Shown here: positions 1 to 8,268 of the stretch, piece after piece
How positions within the stretch are numbered: position 1 is the stretch's first letter
How the letters are laid out: every line of letters starts with the position of its first letter
Origin: Ignavibacteriaceae bacterium
Lineage (GTDB): Bacteria; Bacteroidota; Ignavibacteria; Ignavibacteriales; Ignavibacteriaceae
Reading direction: 5' to 3'
DNA: 64,000 nt
Assembly (NCBI GenBank): GCA_008933765.1
Contig: WBUK01000001.1
Location: forward strand, 310,001-374,000
Translations under genes and position numbers: made by a program
Notes under the pieces: model-generated
The model's input: the letters and a program-made list of their open reading frames with translations, nothing else
The model's database searches: none
What the model was told of the DNA's origin: nothing

Positions 1-521
1 TTGTAAATATCCGAAGCGATGTAAAAATCATATTTGTTGAAAATTAATTTAACAGTTACAACACACAAAAACTTCAGATAATAAAAGAGCGAACCCCATT
101 TTTTGCTGAGTTTAATGGTTTTGATATTGCCCCCTGCGGGTCTTTCAATCCAGTCGAAACTGATTGTGCTTACTTCATGCCCCATTTCTGTTAAAGAATT
201 TACAAGGTTTTTAGCACGGGTATCGTAATTGATGTTCCCAAGGAAAGAAATAACCACCTTTTTCGGTGTGCTATTAATTTGGGCTTTTAAATGATTGTTA
301 CCGGAATTTTGTTTTTCATTAGAAAGACTACCGGAACCTTGTTCTTTTGAAGAAAAGTTATTGGAATCTTGTTTTTCAACGAAAAGAATACCGGAACTTT
401 GTTCTTTTGAGGAAAAGTTATTGGAACCTTGTTCTTCATTAGAAAAATTGTTGTTACTCAAATTTATTGAGTTAAGGTCATCAGAACCTAAATTTTGGGG
501 ATTATATTTATCAGAATTCAA
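1..521 (-). CDS. Glycosyltransferase, N-terminal part (cut by window edge)
   Basis: The reverse strand encodes a GT4-like N-terminal half: a hydrophobic strand (VVISFLGNINYDTRAK) of the kind found where these enzymes begin, followed by a Rossmann-like stretch ending in DFYIASDIY at the window edge. No in-frame ATG lies upstream of the conserved part. A TTG at 521 directly follows an in-frame stop and overlaps the end of the acyltransferase gene by about 11 bases, so it is the most likely start. That start adds a leader of about 75 residues rich in Asn, Ser, Gln, Glu and Lys, built from 10-residue repeats (301-450). The fold follows from the motif pattern; the sugar specificity cannot be read. 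A start inside the leader is also possible. Confidence 0.6.
   Translation of the reverse strand, partial: MNSDKYNPQNLGSDDLNSINLSNNNFSNEEQGSNNFSSKEQSSGILFVEKQDSNNFSSKEQGSGSLSNEKQNSGNNHLKAQINSTPKKVVISFLGNINYDTRAKNLVNSLTEMGHEVSTISFDWIERPAGGNIKTIKLSKKWGSLFYYLKFLCVVTVKLIFNKYDFYIASDIY
301..450. repeat. Five-copy 30-bp tandem repeat in the glycosyltransferase leader
   Basis: Five degenerate units of exactly 30 bp run from 301 to 450. On the reverse strand each encodes ten residues of the type NNFSSKEQGS or GSLSNEKQNS. Alternate units resemble each other more than neighbours do, which suggests a 60-bp higher-order duplication. The period keeps the reading frame. Confidence 0.85.
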
Positions 522-1473
522 TTTTTAGGGTGTTCCTTAACACAGTTCTGGCGTCAAATTTTTCCTTAAAATCGATCAGGTTCAGGCTTGGAGTCATTGG
601 GTTTTCGGCTTTCGTATCTTGCGAAACACCGATATCCACATATTTATATCCGCTTTCAGTTGCCCATTTCACTACTTCGTACATAACCCGTTGTATAGGC
701 TTTGTATATTCATATTCATACCGTAACATATTGTAAAAACAGAGTGTTACATATTTATTAGCGTTAAACATCAGCGAGCCGGCAATCGGCTCACCCTCGT
801 GATATACCATGAAAAGCTTCATCATATCGGGCATCAATTCAGCCAGACGATAAATATCGTCAAGTGAGTGAGTGGGTTTTACATCGTGCCGCGCTTTGTT
901 TTCCAATAAAATCGGGTAGAACTGATCGTATCTGTCGTTAACTTCAACTTCTAACCAATTCTCTTTGAATGTTTTTCTGATATTTCTGCGCGTCGTCGGA
1001 GCAAATTTCTCTAAGAAATCTTCTGAAGGGTCCAACTTTATACAACTTGAAATATAGTGAAGATCATATTTGAACCCCCGCCATAACATTGCAAAATCTA
1101 AACTTTGGTTGCGTGTCCTTTCATAAATATCCGGTGCAGCGGTAAGCAAATACCCCTTAAATCCTTTTGCTTTGCCATACGCGATTAAATGATCAACCAT
1201 ATCCAACGCTTCGGCAAACCGAATATCACCGGTTACTAAAGAACCGTAACTGGCACCAATTGGCGATTCGAAAAATCCATCCGGCATCATCCCTCCGGGA
1301 AGAACCGCCTTGATGTTTCCTCTGTCGGTTATTAACAAATGGCTAAACGAAAATTTGCCCGGTGTGTGGTAGTCGAAAAATATTTGCTTGTGGAAGATCG
1401 TTCCGTTGTTGGAATCATCAACAAAGCTATCCCATTTATCTTTCCATTCCGGTGTGTATTCTATTATTTCCAT
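511..1473 (-). CDS. FemAB/GNAT-like acyltransferase (BioF2-like, PF13480 type)
   Basis: This 320-residue protein has the layout of the FemAB-related GNAT acyltransferases: an N-terminal half with a PGGMMPDGFFESPIGASYGSLV segment split over two strands, a central basic helix (RRNIRKTFKEN), and a C-terminal GNAT half with a PIAGSLMF strand and a YVDIGVS strand. Such proteins transfer aminoacyl or acyl groups in cell-envelope or polysaccharide synthesis. It begins at an ATG, and its TGA overlaps the start of the following glycosyltransferase gene, so the two are probably co-translated and may act on the same glycan. The substrate cannot be told from the sequence. Confidence 0.72.
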   Translation of the reverse strand: MEIIEYTPEWKDKWDSFVDDSNNGTIFHKQIFFDYHTPGKFSFSHLLITDRGNIKAVLPGGMMPDGFFESPIGASYGSLVTGDIRFAEALDMVDHLIAYGKAKGFKGYLLTAAPDIYERTRNQSLDFAMLWRGFKYDLHYISSCIKLDPSEDFLEKFAPTTRRNIRKTFKENWLEVEVNDRYDQFYPILLENKARHDVKPTHSLDDIYRLAELMPDMMKLFMVYHEGEPIAGSLMFNANKYVTLCFYNMLRYEYEYTKPIQRVMYEVVKWATESGYKYVDIGVSQDTKAENPMTPSLNLIDFKEKFDARTVLRNTLKIEF

Positions 1474-1531
1474 AATATATCCAAAAATTTAAAGCCGACT
1501 TTCGGGAAAAAAATAAAAATTGACCTTTTAA

Positions 1532-1560
1532 AATAAAAAAGCCCCGGATAAACCAGGGCC
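1532..1560 (-). terminator. Rho-independent terminator after the CBM48 gene
   Basis: An imperfect 7-bp GC-rich stem (1541-1547 with 1553-1559, loop of five) is followed, on the reverse strand, by a T-rich tract at 1540-1531. It lies about 25 bases past the stop of the gene at 1585. Confidence 0.75.
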
Positions 1561-1584
1561 GGATACATACGGGAGATCAATTCC

Positions 1585-1902
1585 TTATTTTTTCAGATCG
1601 AGCAATCCGTTCTGTGCGTCTGAATAGGGCGAGTTGACAAATCCGTCAGCTTCATTATCATTCACCCATGTGTTACCATCAAGAACATACCTGAACTGGT
1701 AAACAGATCCTGTCGGTATTTCAGCAACTAAAGAGAAGGAGCCGTCTTTTTTCAATTTGTTCATCGGATGTGCTGCAGCGTTCCAATTGTTGAAATCTCC
1801 CACAACGCTTGCACTCTGATAAGGCTTCCCGATCTCTTTTTCAATACGGAAAGTAACCTTGCAAATTGGCTCACTCTTTAAAAACTGCTTTTTAACAGAC
1901 AT
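1585..1902 (-). CDS. Glycogen-binding (CBM48/AMPK-GBD-like) single-domain protein
   Basis: The 105-residue protein is essentially one isoamylase-N/AMPK glycogen-binding domain. It shows the hallmark VVGDFNNWN strand-loop at about residues 35-43, then a KDGSFSLVAEIPTG strand and the YQFRYVLDGNTWVND strand, which carry the aromatic residues typical of alpha-glucan binding. There is no signal peptide, so it should be cytoplasmic. Stand-alone CBM48 proteins are common in this group and may tether or sense glycogen. No glycogen enzyme lies next to it. It is monocistronic, with a terminator 25 bases downstream. Confidence 0.85.
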   Translation of the reverse strand: MSVKKQFLKSEPICKVTFRIEKEIGKPYQSASVVGDFNNWNAAAHPMNKLKKDGSFSLVAEIPTGSVYQFRYVLDGNTWVNDNEADGFVNSPYSDAQNGLLDLKK

Positions 1903-1993
1903 TAAAACCTCAAAAACTTGTTATTAAAATAATTTTATAATTTCATGGCTCAAATATAAGCGAGTGAAAGACACAAAACAAGAAAAATCGCTC

Positions 1994-2213
1994 GTTCGGG
2001 CGCCCGCCCGAGCGAATTTTTTCCCTGATTGTGCAATTTTCCCCCCTGCTCAAGCAGTTTTTCTCCCCAAACAGCCGTTTTTTTCCATAAGCAAGAAAAA
2101 TTTCCAATTAGGCAGGCATTTTTTTGCTTTTTTCCCTCACCTTTTGCACCCTGTGGGAGCTATTTTTCTCCTTCCCGGCGCTTTTTCTTTCCCGTTCGGG
2201 CGCCCGCCCGAGC
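1994..2213. repeat. Two identical 20-bp GC-rich palindromic motifs 200 bp apart
   Basis: The same 20-bp motif (beginning gttcgggcgc and ending cccgcccgagc, halves overlapping by one base) occurs at 1994-2013 and 2194-2213. It is nearly self-complementary and could form a strong hairpin. It stands out from the AT-rich surroundings and may be a copy of a dispersed palindromic element. Confidence 0.7.
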
Positions 2214-2240
2214 CAAATACCTTATTCTTCGTGCGCCTTA

Positions 2241-2377
2241 GTGCCCTTCCAAAACTTTCTTCAGCGCGCTCCCAAATTATTCTTCACTGCCCTCCCAAAT
2301 CTTTCTTCAGTGCCCTTCCAAAACTTTCTTCACTGCACTTCCAAATCTTTCTTCAGTGCACTTCCAAATTATTCGCC
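2241..2377. repeat. Six-copy 23-bp tandem repeat
   Basis: Units begin at 2241, 2264, 2287, 2310, 2333 and 2356. Each has the form gtgcccttccaaa followed by actttcttca, with two or three substitutions. Unit four repeats unit one exactly. The period is not a multiple of three, so it is a non-coding array. Confidence 0.9.
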
Positions 2378-2435
2378 GGATAAACAGACAGTCTACCGGG
2401 TCAAAATATTTCCTGTTTTATTCACGAATTTTAAG

Positions 2436-2443
2436 TAAATTTG
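2436..2443 (+). promoter_or_regulatory. Possible Bacteroidota-type -7 box of the permease gene
   Basis: TAAATTTG matches the TAnnTTTG consensus and would give a leader of roughly 25 bases. No convincing -33 TTTG is seen at the right distance, so this is tentative. Confidence 0.25.
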
Positions 2444-2475
2444 GAGTTGATTTTCTTAAAATTTTCTGACATTTA

Positions 2476-3813
2476 ATGCCACAACAAACTAAAAAACACA
2501 GCCTCTTAACTGCTGTAACCGTAACGATCTCTACCATGATCGGAACAGGGGTTTTCACTTCACTTGGTTTTCAGGTTATTGATATCGAATCTACCCTGCC
2601 AATCCTGGCACTTTGGATGATTGGCGGTATCATTGCCACTGCCGGTGCACTTACTTATGGTGAACTAACCTCAGCCTTCCCTCGCTCCGGTGGCGAGTAT
2701 AATTTCTTATCAAATTTATACCACCCGATTGTTGGTTTTCTCTCGGGATTCCTCTCTGCAACCGTTGCTTTTGCTGCACCGATTGCTCTGGCTGCTATGG
2801 CACTTGGCTCGTATTTCGGCGGAGTAATTTCCGAAAAGGATGCCTCAAATTTTGAATCCGTTCAGATGATTATAGCCTTAGGAGCCATTGTTCTTCTTAC
2901 TATTGTGCATATTATTAAGGTTAGTTTAAGCGGTAACTTCCAGAAGTTCATAACTTCTCTCGTGGTTTTGTTGATTCTTGGTCTCATCGTTTCCATCTTT
3001 TTTGGCGGTGAACCAACAGCACTTCCTTCACTCGGGCTTTCGTATGATATGAATGCACTGTTAAGTACGCCATTTGCAGTTTCATTAATTTATGTTTCGT
3101 ACTCATACTCCGGTTGGAACGGCGCCGCATACATCACGGAAGAAATCGAAAACCCGAAAAAAAATGTGCCACTTGCCCTCGTACTCGGCACTATGACCGT
3201 AATGGTGCTGTATGTTTTACTTAATTTTGCATTTCTTTATGCCGCGCCAATCAGCGAGTTAAAGGGACAGGTTGATGTAGGCTTAATTGCTGCCGGCAAA
3301 ATTTTTGGAACCTCCGGTACTGTAATAGTTGGGGTTTTAATTTCAATTTGTCTTGTATCGGCTATCTCCGGCATGATTTTCATCGGCCCCCGGGTAACAC
3401 AAAGAATGATGAAAGATGTAATACCCAACATCTACAACCGCTACACTTCACTTAGAAAGGAACTTCCACTTATACCAATACTGTTTCAAAGTGCAGTTGC
3501 TATTTTCATGGTTGTTACCTATACTTTCCCTCAGGTATTAGTTTATATCGGTTTCACATTAAGTCTTTCGACAACTGCAACCGTATTTGGTATTTTTATT
3601 CTTCGAACCAGACACAAACACATCGAAACTTCTTACAAAACTTTTGGTTACCCCTATACACCGATTATATTTATATTGTTTGAATTGTGGATGCTTACAC
3701 ACATCTTAATGGATAAACCGGGCGAGTCGATCGCCGGTTTAGTCACCGTGGCAATTGGCTTTGTAGTTTACTATATAGCCAATTACTACAATAAAAGTTT
3801 TGAAAATAAATAA
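2476..3813 (+). CDS. APC-superfamily amino acid permease
   Basis: The 445-residue protein has about 12 hydrophobic segments. Near residues 19-28 it carries the TMIGTGVFTS motif, the unwound TM1 segment that binds the substrate backbone in APC transporters. An SGWNGAAYITEEIENPKKN loop, typical of the LAT/amino-acid-transporter branch, lies after TM6. It probably imports or exchanges amino acids across the inner membrane. The next gene starts 12 bases downstream, so the two are likely one transcript. A TAAATTTG stretch at 2436-2443 resembles the -7 element used in Bacteroidota. Confidence 0.85.
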   Translation: MPQQTKKHSLLTAVTVTISTMIGTGVFTSLGFQVIDIESTLPILALWMIGGIIATAGALTYGELTSAFPRSGGEYNFLSNLYHPIVGFLSGFLSATVAFAAPIALAAMALGSYFGGVISEKDASNFESVQMIIALGAIVLLTIVHIIKVSLSGNFQKFITSLVVLLILGLIVSIFFGGEPTALPSLGLSYDMNALLSTPFAVSLIYVSYSYSGWNGAAYITEEIENPKKNVPLALVLGTMTVMVLYVLLNFAFLYAAPISELKGQVDVGLIAAGKIFGTSGTVIVGVLISICLVSAISGMIFIGPRVTQRMMKDVIPNIYNRYTSLRKELPLIPILFQSAVAIFMVVTYTFPQVLVYIGFTLSLSTTATVFGIFILRTRHKHIETSYKTFGYPYTPIIFILFELWMLTHILMDKPGESIAGLVTVAIGFVVYYIANYYNKSFENK

Positions 3814-3825
3814 AGGTAATAATTA

Positions 3826-5061
3826 ATGTTAAATAATTCATCGTTTCTTCGGAAACTGTTGCATCTTCATTTTATCATTTTGTTCGTTGCACTGTTCTCG
3901 TTTGCAGGCTGTGATAAAGGCGCTGCCCACCCCGGCGGCGAACCGGGAAAAGAAGGTACAGAAAACGAGACACCCGAATCCGCCTCCGGAACCAAGATTG
4001 ACCTTTCCAAATATGACCTCCACTATAATGACATGGCGAAGATTCTTGGAGGGTTGGAAGTGGAGCCGCAATCTAAATATTTCAATATTACTAAGGAAAA
4101 AGCGTGGCAGAAACATAAAGAGTTCTTCTCTACTAAATGGAAAAACCTCGAAAATAATATCCTTGATTCCGTGAAAACATGGACCGCTTCTGAACTGAGT
4201 GTTTTTGACCCAAACGCAAAAACAGTCTTCTATCCCTTTGGCGGACCCGATTTTCTGTTTGCAAATCTGTTCTTCCCTAATGCTAACCTGTACATACTTC
4301 AAGGTTTAGAACCGGTTAACCGGCTCCCTGATGATATTAAATCGAACGATTCAAGCCTCAGAAACTATTTGACTGACCTGCAAAATTCCTTAAGAGTGCT
4401 TACTGTGCGCGGTTACTTTATTACGAATCAGATGAGTAAAGACCTTAAGCAAGGAATTTTCAGAGGGGTGCTCCCGGTTATGCTTCTTTTCTTAGCAAAA
4501 ACTGAAAATACTGTTCTGGATGTTAAATATATTCTCCAGGACGGGAATGGTGATTTTAAATTGAATGATGCAGACCTCCTTACAGAAGCGCAATTAGGCA
4601 AAAATTCAGCTAAAGGTTGCGTTGTTTACTTCACTGATAAAGATCAAAAAGAAGTTAAAAAACTCTACTATTTTAGCACTGATACGCAAAACCCCTCGTG
4701 GGAAAAGTTAAAAAATCTGCAAAAATTAATCACAGAGAACGGAAAGATTATTTTCTTTGCAAAGGCAGCTTCTTATCTGCTGCACGGACATACTTTCTCT
4801 GCTCTTCGCGATTTCATCCTGAATAATGCTTCTTATCTGCTTCAAACTGATACCGGTATTCCGGTAAAATATCTCAAAGATAACTGGAATATGACCTACT
4901 ACGGCACTTATATCAAGCCTATCGCTGATTTCCCGTGGGCGTACCAGGCTGATTTGAAAGCAATATACAATGATTCATCTAAAATTAAACACATGCCGTT
5001 CGGTATCTGTTACAGATGGAAAAAGGAAGAATCACATATTATGCGGGGAATTAAAAAGTAA
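3826..5061 (+). CDS. Uncharacterised lipoprotein (411 aa)
   Basis: The protein begins with a lipoprotein signal: a hydrophobic run followed by the lipobox FAGC, with the acylated Cys at residue 29. A short Gly/Glu/Pro-rich linker follows. The globular part has no motif I recognise. It carries repeated references to an aspartate-rich segment (GNGDFKLNDADLL) and a repeated ASYLL element around residues 315-345. It is probably anchored in the outer or inner membrane facing the periplasm. It follows the permease by 12 bases, so they may share a transcript, and the transcript ends at the hairpin at 5095-5114. No function is proposed. Confidence 0.7.
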   Translation: MLNNSSFLRKLLHLHFIILFVALFSFAGCDKGAAHPGGEPGKEGTENETPESASGTKIDLSKYDLHYNDMAKILGGLEVEPQSKYFNITKEKAWQKHKEFFSTKWKNLENNILDSVKTWTASELSVFDPNAKTVFYPFGGPDFLFANLFFPNANLYILQGLEPVNRLPDDIKSNDSSLRNYLTDLQNSLRVLTVRGYFITNQMSKDLKQGIFRGVLPVMLLFLAKTENTVLDVKYILQDGNGDFKLNDADLLTEAQLGKNSAKGCVVYFTDKDQKEVKKLYYFSTDTQNPSWEKLKNLQKLITENGKIIFFAKAASYLLHGHTFSALRDFILNNASYLLQTDTGIPVKYLKDNWNMTYYGTYIKPIADFPWAYQADLKAIYNDSSKIKHMPFGICYRWKKEESHIMRGIKK

Positions 5062-5087
5062 ACACAAAGTTAAGACTAAGGCTTATA

Positions 5088-5120
5088 AAAAAAAGGTCGT
5101 CCCCACGGACGACCTTTTTT
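5088..5120. terminator. Bidirectional rho-independent terminator
   Basis: A perfect 8-bp stem (5095-5102 with 5107-5114) has an A-run on its left and a T-run on its right. It therefore terminates both the plus-strand lipoprotein gene and the minus-strand gene ending at 5121. Confidence 0.92.
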
Positions 5121-6716
5121 TTAACCAAACGAATATAAATACCCATCCCGGCAGGCACAAAACAGAGTATCTTCCCAAATCAAAGGAGTTGCCTCGAAAG
5201 AATTGCCGGGAAGGAAAGTTTCCAGTTTTGTGAGTTTAATTCCATACTCTTCACCTTTTGCGTTTTTTGCGGTCTCTTTGCCGGCGGATTTCCCCTTAAC
5301 ATATTCCATTTGAATCAAATGAAGCCCGTTATAGGTTGGTGCAACAATTTTATTTCCGCTCGTAAATATCGGCGTTGCAATTGATGGACCTACATAAATT
5401 TTAGCGAGCAATTTCGGAACAGGATGTTCTTTTTGATTAAGCATATCTTTGGCTTTTTCACCTGAAAGCTCCGTTTGGCTGCCCACATACAAATTCCCAT
5501 CAATGGCTAAAGTAGCCCAAATCGGTGGATATTCGCCTTCGGGGTTATATTCATCGTTAATTATTGCAGTGCCGATTATACCGCCCTCCCACTCAGAAAC
5601 TTTGGTGTTCTTTGTAGGGAAATACCAAACCACCGAATCGGGTCCGGGTTTTGTGGGGTCAAGTTTTATTACGCCGCCCCTTCCGGGTACATACTGTTTT
5701 TCGATTGTACCAATAACCATGTTATCTTTGGTAATTATTGTTGATCCGTCAATATCCGAGCCGGTGTAATAGTCAAAATCAACTTTCATTGTTTTTATGT
5801 CAACACCATAAATATGACCCGCACCGGAAGCGATAAAAATCCTGTCACCTAATCTTGCGGGGCTGGCTTCAACCACAATATTATTCCGGTGTTTCTTAAC
5901 ATCATCTGCAGTGTAAAGTTTCACTTTTCCCAGAACTTTCGGTTGCTTTATTCCATCTAGCATAGCGGCTTCATCAATTCTGCTGCTTAGGAAGAACCCA
6001 TAGGCACTTTCAACGGCATTAAATAACATACCGTCACCTAAGTAGATGGGCGAACTGTCGTTATCCCGGCTGTAGCATTCAGTTTTCGGAACATTGAACC
6101 GCCAGATTTCCTTTCCGGTTCTGTAAGAAATTGCTCTGAAACTGGGGATAATTTTCGAGCCTGCAACGGTGTTACCGTTCCCCAATCTGCTTCCCTGCAG
6201 CAGAACAATACGGTTTTCTTCGGGAGCAGTTTTGTCAATATAAACAGAACCTGCCCCTTTCATAATATCATCGTTTTTATATTTCCAGACTTCTTTAAGC
6301 CCTTCTGCCTCAAATTTTCTTAAATACTGGTCGTAACCTCCAAGCACAAGCATCAATTTTCCGCCCTCATTATAGAGCGTCGGCTGCCCTGTCCATCCGG
6401 CACCGCAAAACGATTTCTTTTGTTTCCCCACCATCGAGTTCGAGCAACCCAATTTAAATTTCGATTTAACTCTAAGCTTGTTTACATCCCCCTTGCCGTA
6501 ATATCTTCGCAGTTCATTTCCCAGAAAAGTTGAAATCAAAATCTCGGTATTCCCGTCAACCCAAGGGTTATCAGCGGGGTCTTTTTTATCTTCTTTTTTC
6601 GTTTTACCGTTTTCTGCATTGTTTTGGCAGGCAGAAAGCGAAATGGTGCCCATCCCTGTTGCGGTTAATGCGCTTACTATCCCCAACGCTTTAAGAAAAT
6701 CTCTTCTGTTACTCAT
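5121..6716 (-). CDS. Tat-exported lipoprotein with PQQ-type beta-propeller repeats
   Basis: The N-terminus has a twin-arginine signal (NRRDFLK, Arg 4-5) and a lipobox-like SLSAC with Cys at residue 30, so this should be a Tat-exported, lipid-anchored periplasmic protein. The roughly 500-residue body has repeated beta-propeller blades of PQQ/quinoprotein type, such as AISYRTGKEIWRF, GHIYGVDIKTMKVDFDY and PTYNGLHLIQM. No PQQ-dehydrogenase active site is seen, so binding or scaffolding is more likely than catalysis. It starts 32 bases after the symporter stop and is the last gene of the TPP-riboswitch operon before a terminator. A role in thiamine uptake is inferred from position only. Confidence 0.8.
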   Translation of the reverse strand: MSNRRDFLKALGIVSALTATGMGTISLSACQNNAENGKTKKEDKKDPADNPWVDGNTEILISTFLGNELRRYYGKGDVNKLRVKSKFKLGCSNSMVGKQKKSFCGAGWTGQPTLYNEGGKLMLVLGGYDQYLRKFEAEGLKEVWKYKNDDIMKGAGSVYIDKTAPEENRIVLLQGSRLGNGNTVAGSKIIPSFRAISYRTGKEIWRFNVPKTECYSRDNDSSPIYLGDGMLFNAVESAYGFFLSSRIDEAAMLDGIKQPKVLGKVKLYTADDVKKHRNNIVVEASPARLGDRIFIASGAGHIYGVDIKTMKVDFDYYTGSDIDGSTIITKDNMVIGTIEKQYVPGRGGVIKLDPTKPGPDSVVWYFPTKNTKVSEWEGGIIGTAIINDEYNPEGEYPPIWATLAIDGNLYVGSQTELSGEKAKDMLNQKEHPVPKLLAKIYVGPSIATPIFTSGNKIVAPTYNGLHLIQMEYVKGKSAGKETAKNAKGEEYGIKLTKLETFLPGNSFEATPLIWEDTLFCACRDGYLYSFG

Positions 6717-6748
6717 TTTTCTAAATTATTAATGAACGATGTTGCAAT

Positions 6749-8263
6749 TTACGAAACATTTCTTATTTCTCCTCTGTAATTAAACAGTTTAAAGACGAAG
6801 AAGGAACCACCTGTAAACAAACCTACTATCATCGGTTCAATATTTACAAGAAAAGAATTGTCGGGAAGATAACTCCTGATTATTATCCAGGCTCCCCCGG
6901 TTATCGGGACAGAAACTGACTGCAGAATCGCCGGTCTTTCACTTAACCGTAACTTTGGGAAATAGGCGCCTAATATCAAAAATATTAACGCCGGAACCAC
7001 CAAAGAGCCGATATAAAACCAAATATCTATTATCGAACGAAAAGCCAGACACAAAAATATCGCAATTCCGGTGGAAAGCAACATACCCAAACCTGACCAC
7101 GCTTTAAGGTTAAATCTCTTTTCTCTAACAGGTTCTGCTACTCTGCCGTTTGAAAAAGAAACTTTATCAGAGCTACTCTTTCCAAAAAGTGGGATAATCT
7201 CTTTCACTATATCGTTCGAAAAAGTAACTCCGCTTAGAAAAATGAAACTGTTAAGCGTTGTGTAAACCGTGGCAAACATTGAAGCCAAGAACAACCCCCT
7301 CACTCCTGCCGGAAGATGATCGCGTGCAAGAATCGGGAATGCTGAAACGGGATCGCTTAATCCAGGCTCTAACGCCCGCGCAAAAAGCCCCGAAGTGTTC
7401 GTGAAAAAATCGAAAACGAACCATAGTATAATTGAAATTAGAATTCCTTTCTTTGCAACGCCGGCACTTCGAGCTGAATATACCCGTTGATGAAAACCCG
7501 GATCGGCAATCGTCCATGAAGCAACAAGATACCAAACCAAAAGATAGAAAAAACCGCTGCCTCCCGTTAAAGAAAGATGATCAGCAGGCAGAGATTTCTC
7601 CAAAAAACCGACACTTCCATACTCCCCCACCAAAAAGATAACTGCGGCTACAAATCCGGCAAACATGAAAAAAAAGAGAAATACATCAACTTTAATGTTC
7701 GAGCGAAATCCCCCGAAGCTCAGGTAGGCAATCAGCGGAATGGGAATTATAAACAGCATTAACACGGGTGAAACACCAAAAATGGTCCCGACAATTTCTG
7801 CGGCAGTTAACAGGTAAGGTGCGGGTGAGGTTAAAATGAACACTAAAATTGCAGCAAGAATGGCAGTTTTTCTGCCGTACTCCAACTTCATTTTTGCAGG
7901 AATTGTTGCTAATCTTGTTTTTCTGATTTTTTCAGCAAAAAATAGAGCAAAAATCAACGCAAACAGGTAATACGGAAAGCCTTGTGTAAACCAGGATGAG
8001 ATACCGTATCGGTAAGAGTACTCGCCAATCCCGAGTATGCCGCCGTACCAGGTGCTTACATTAACTGCCACAAAGGCGAACAAACCAACTTCACGGTTGC
8101 TTACGATGTAGTCATCTGCAGGGTGGGTACCTTCATAACCTTTAGTTGTGCTTTCACCCTTAATGAATTTGCCGTTCGTTCCGGGTCTGCGGGCAGTGTA
8201 AAAGCCAATCCCCACGGTGCCGGCAAGAACAAAACTTACTATTGCCCAGTCAATCAGAGTCAA
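6749..8263 (-). CDS. Sodium:solute symporter (SSS family), candidate thiamine transporter
   Basis: The 504-residue protein has about 13 hydrophobic segments in the SSS pattern: an N-terminal helix (IVSFVLAGTVGIGFYTAR), the DDYIVSNREVG loop and the NVSTWYGGILGIGEYSYRYG segment around TM2, where sodium-coupled symporters of this family bind ion and substrate. It lies between thiamine pyrophosphokinase (5 bases upstream) and the Tat propeller gene (32 bases downstream), behind a TPP riboswitch and a TonB-dependent receptor. In related Bacteroidota operons the inner-membrane slot next to this kinase is usually filled by PnuT. An SSS protein called ThiV has been proposed as a thiamine transporter elsewhere from riboswitch evidence. 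Family is firm; the substrate is inferred. Confidence 0.82.
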   Translation of the reverse strand: MTLIDWAIVSFVLAGTVGIGFYTARRPGTNGKFIKGESTTKGYEGTHPADDYIVSNREVGLFAFVAVNVSTWYGGILGIGEYSYRYGISSWFTQGFPYYLFALIFALFFAEKIRKTRLATIPAKMKLEYGRKTAILAAILVFILTSPAPYLLTAAEIVGTIFGVSPVLMLFIIPIPLIAYLSFGGFRSNIKVDVFLFFFMFAGFVAAVIFLVGEYGSVGFLEKSLPADHLSLTGGSGFFYLLVWYLVASWTIADPGFHQRVYSARSAGVAKKGILISIILWFVFDFFTNTSGLFARALEPGLSDPVSAFPILARDHLPAGVRGLFLASMFATVYTTLNSFIFLSGVTFSNDIVKEIIPLFGKSSSDKVSFSNGRVAEPVREKRFNLKAWSGLGMLLSTGIAIFLCLAFRSIIDIWFYIGSLVVPALIFLILGAYFPKLRLSERPAILQSVSVPITGGAWIIIRSYLPDNSFLVNIEPMIVGLFTGGSFFVFKLFNYRGEIRNVS

Positions 8264-8268
8264 AACTT

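Larger units (their letters stand above)
1903..2475. other. Gene-free spacer with repeats
   Basis: About 570 bases separate the divergent CBM48 and permease genes. Open frames exist on the plus strand, but their translations are low-complexity and Phe/Pro/Ser rich and resemble no protein. The spacer holds two copies of a GC-rich 20-bp inverted-repeat motif (1994-2013 and 2194-2213) and a six-unit 23-bp repeat array (2241-2377). Confidence 0.7.

Noticed and set aside
295-528. Plus-strand frame with repeated LPEPCSFEEKLLE-type units
   Set aside because: It is the complementary shadow of the repeat-built leader of the minus-strand glycosyltransferase. The minus frame continues into a recognisable enzyme; this one does not.
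2241-2377. Possible CRISPR array
   Set aside because: The units are directly adjacent, without variable spacers, and too short. It is a plain tandem repeat.
1964-2438. Three overlapping plus-strand frames rich in Phe, Pro and Ser
   Set aside because: The array period of 23 bp breaks any frame logic, no ribosome site is seen, and the composition is that of C/T-rich non-coding DNA.
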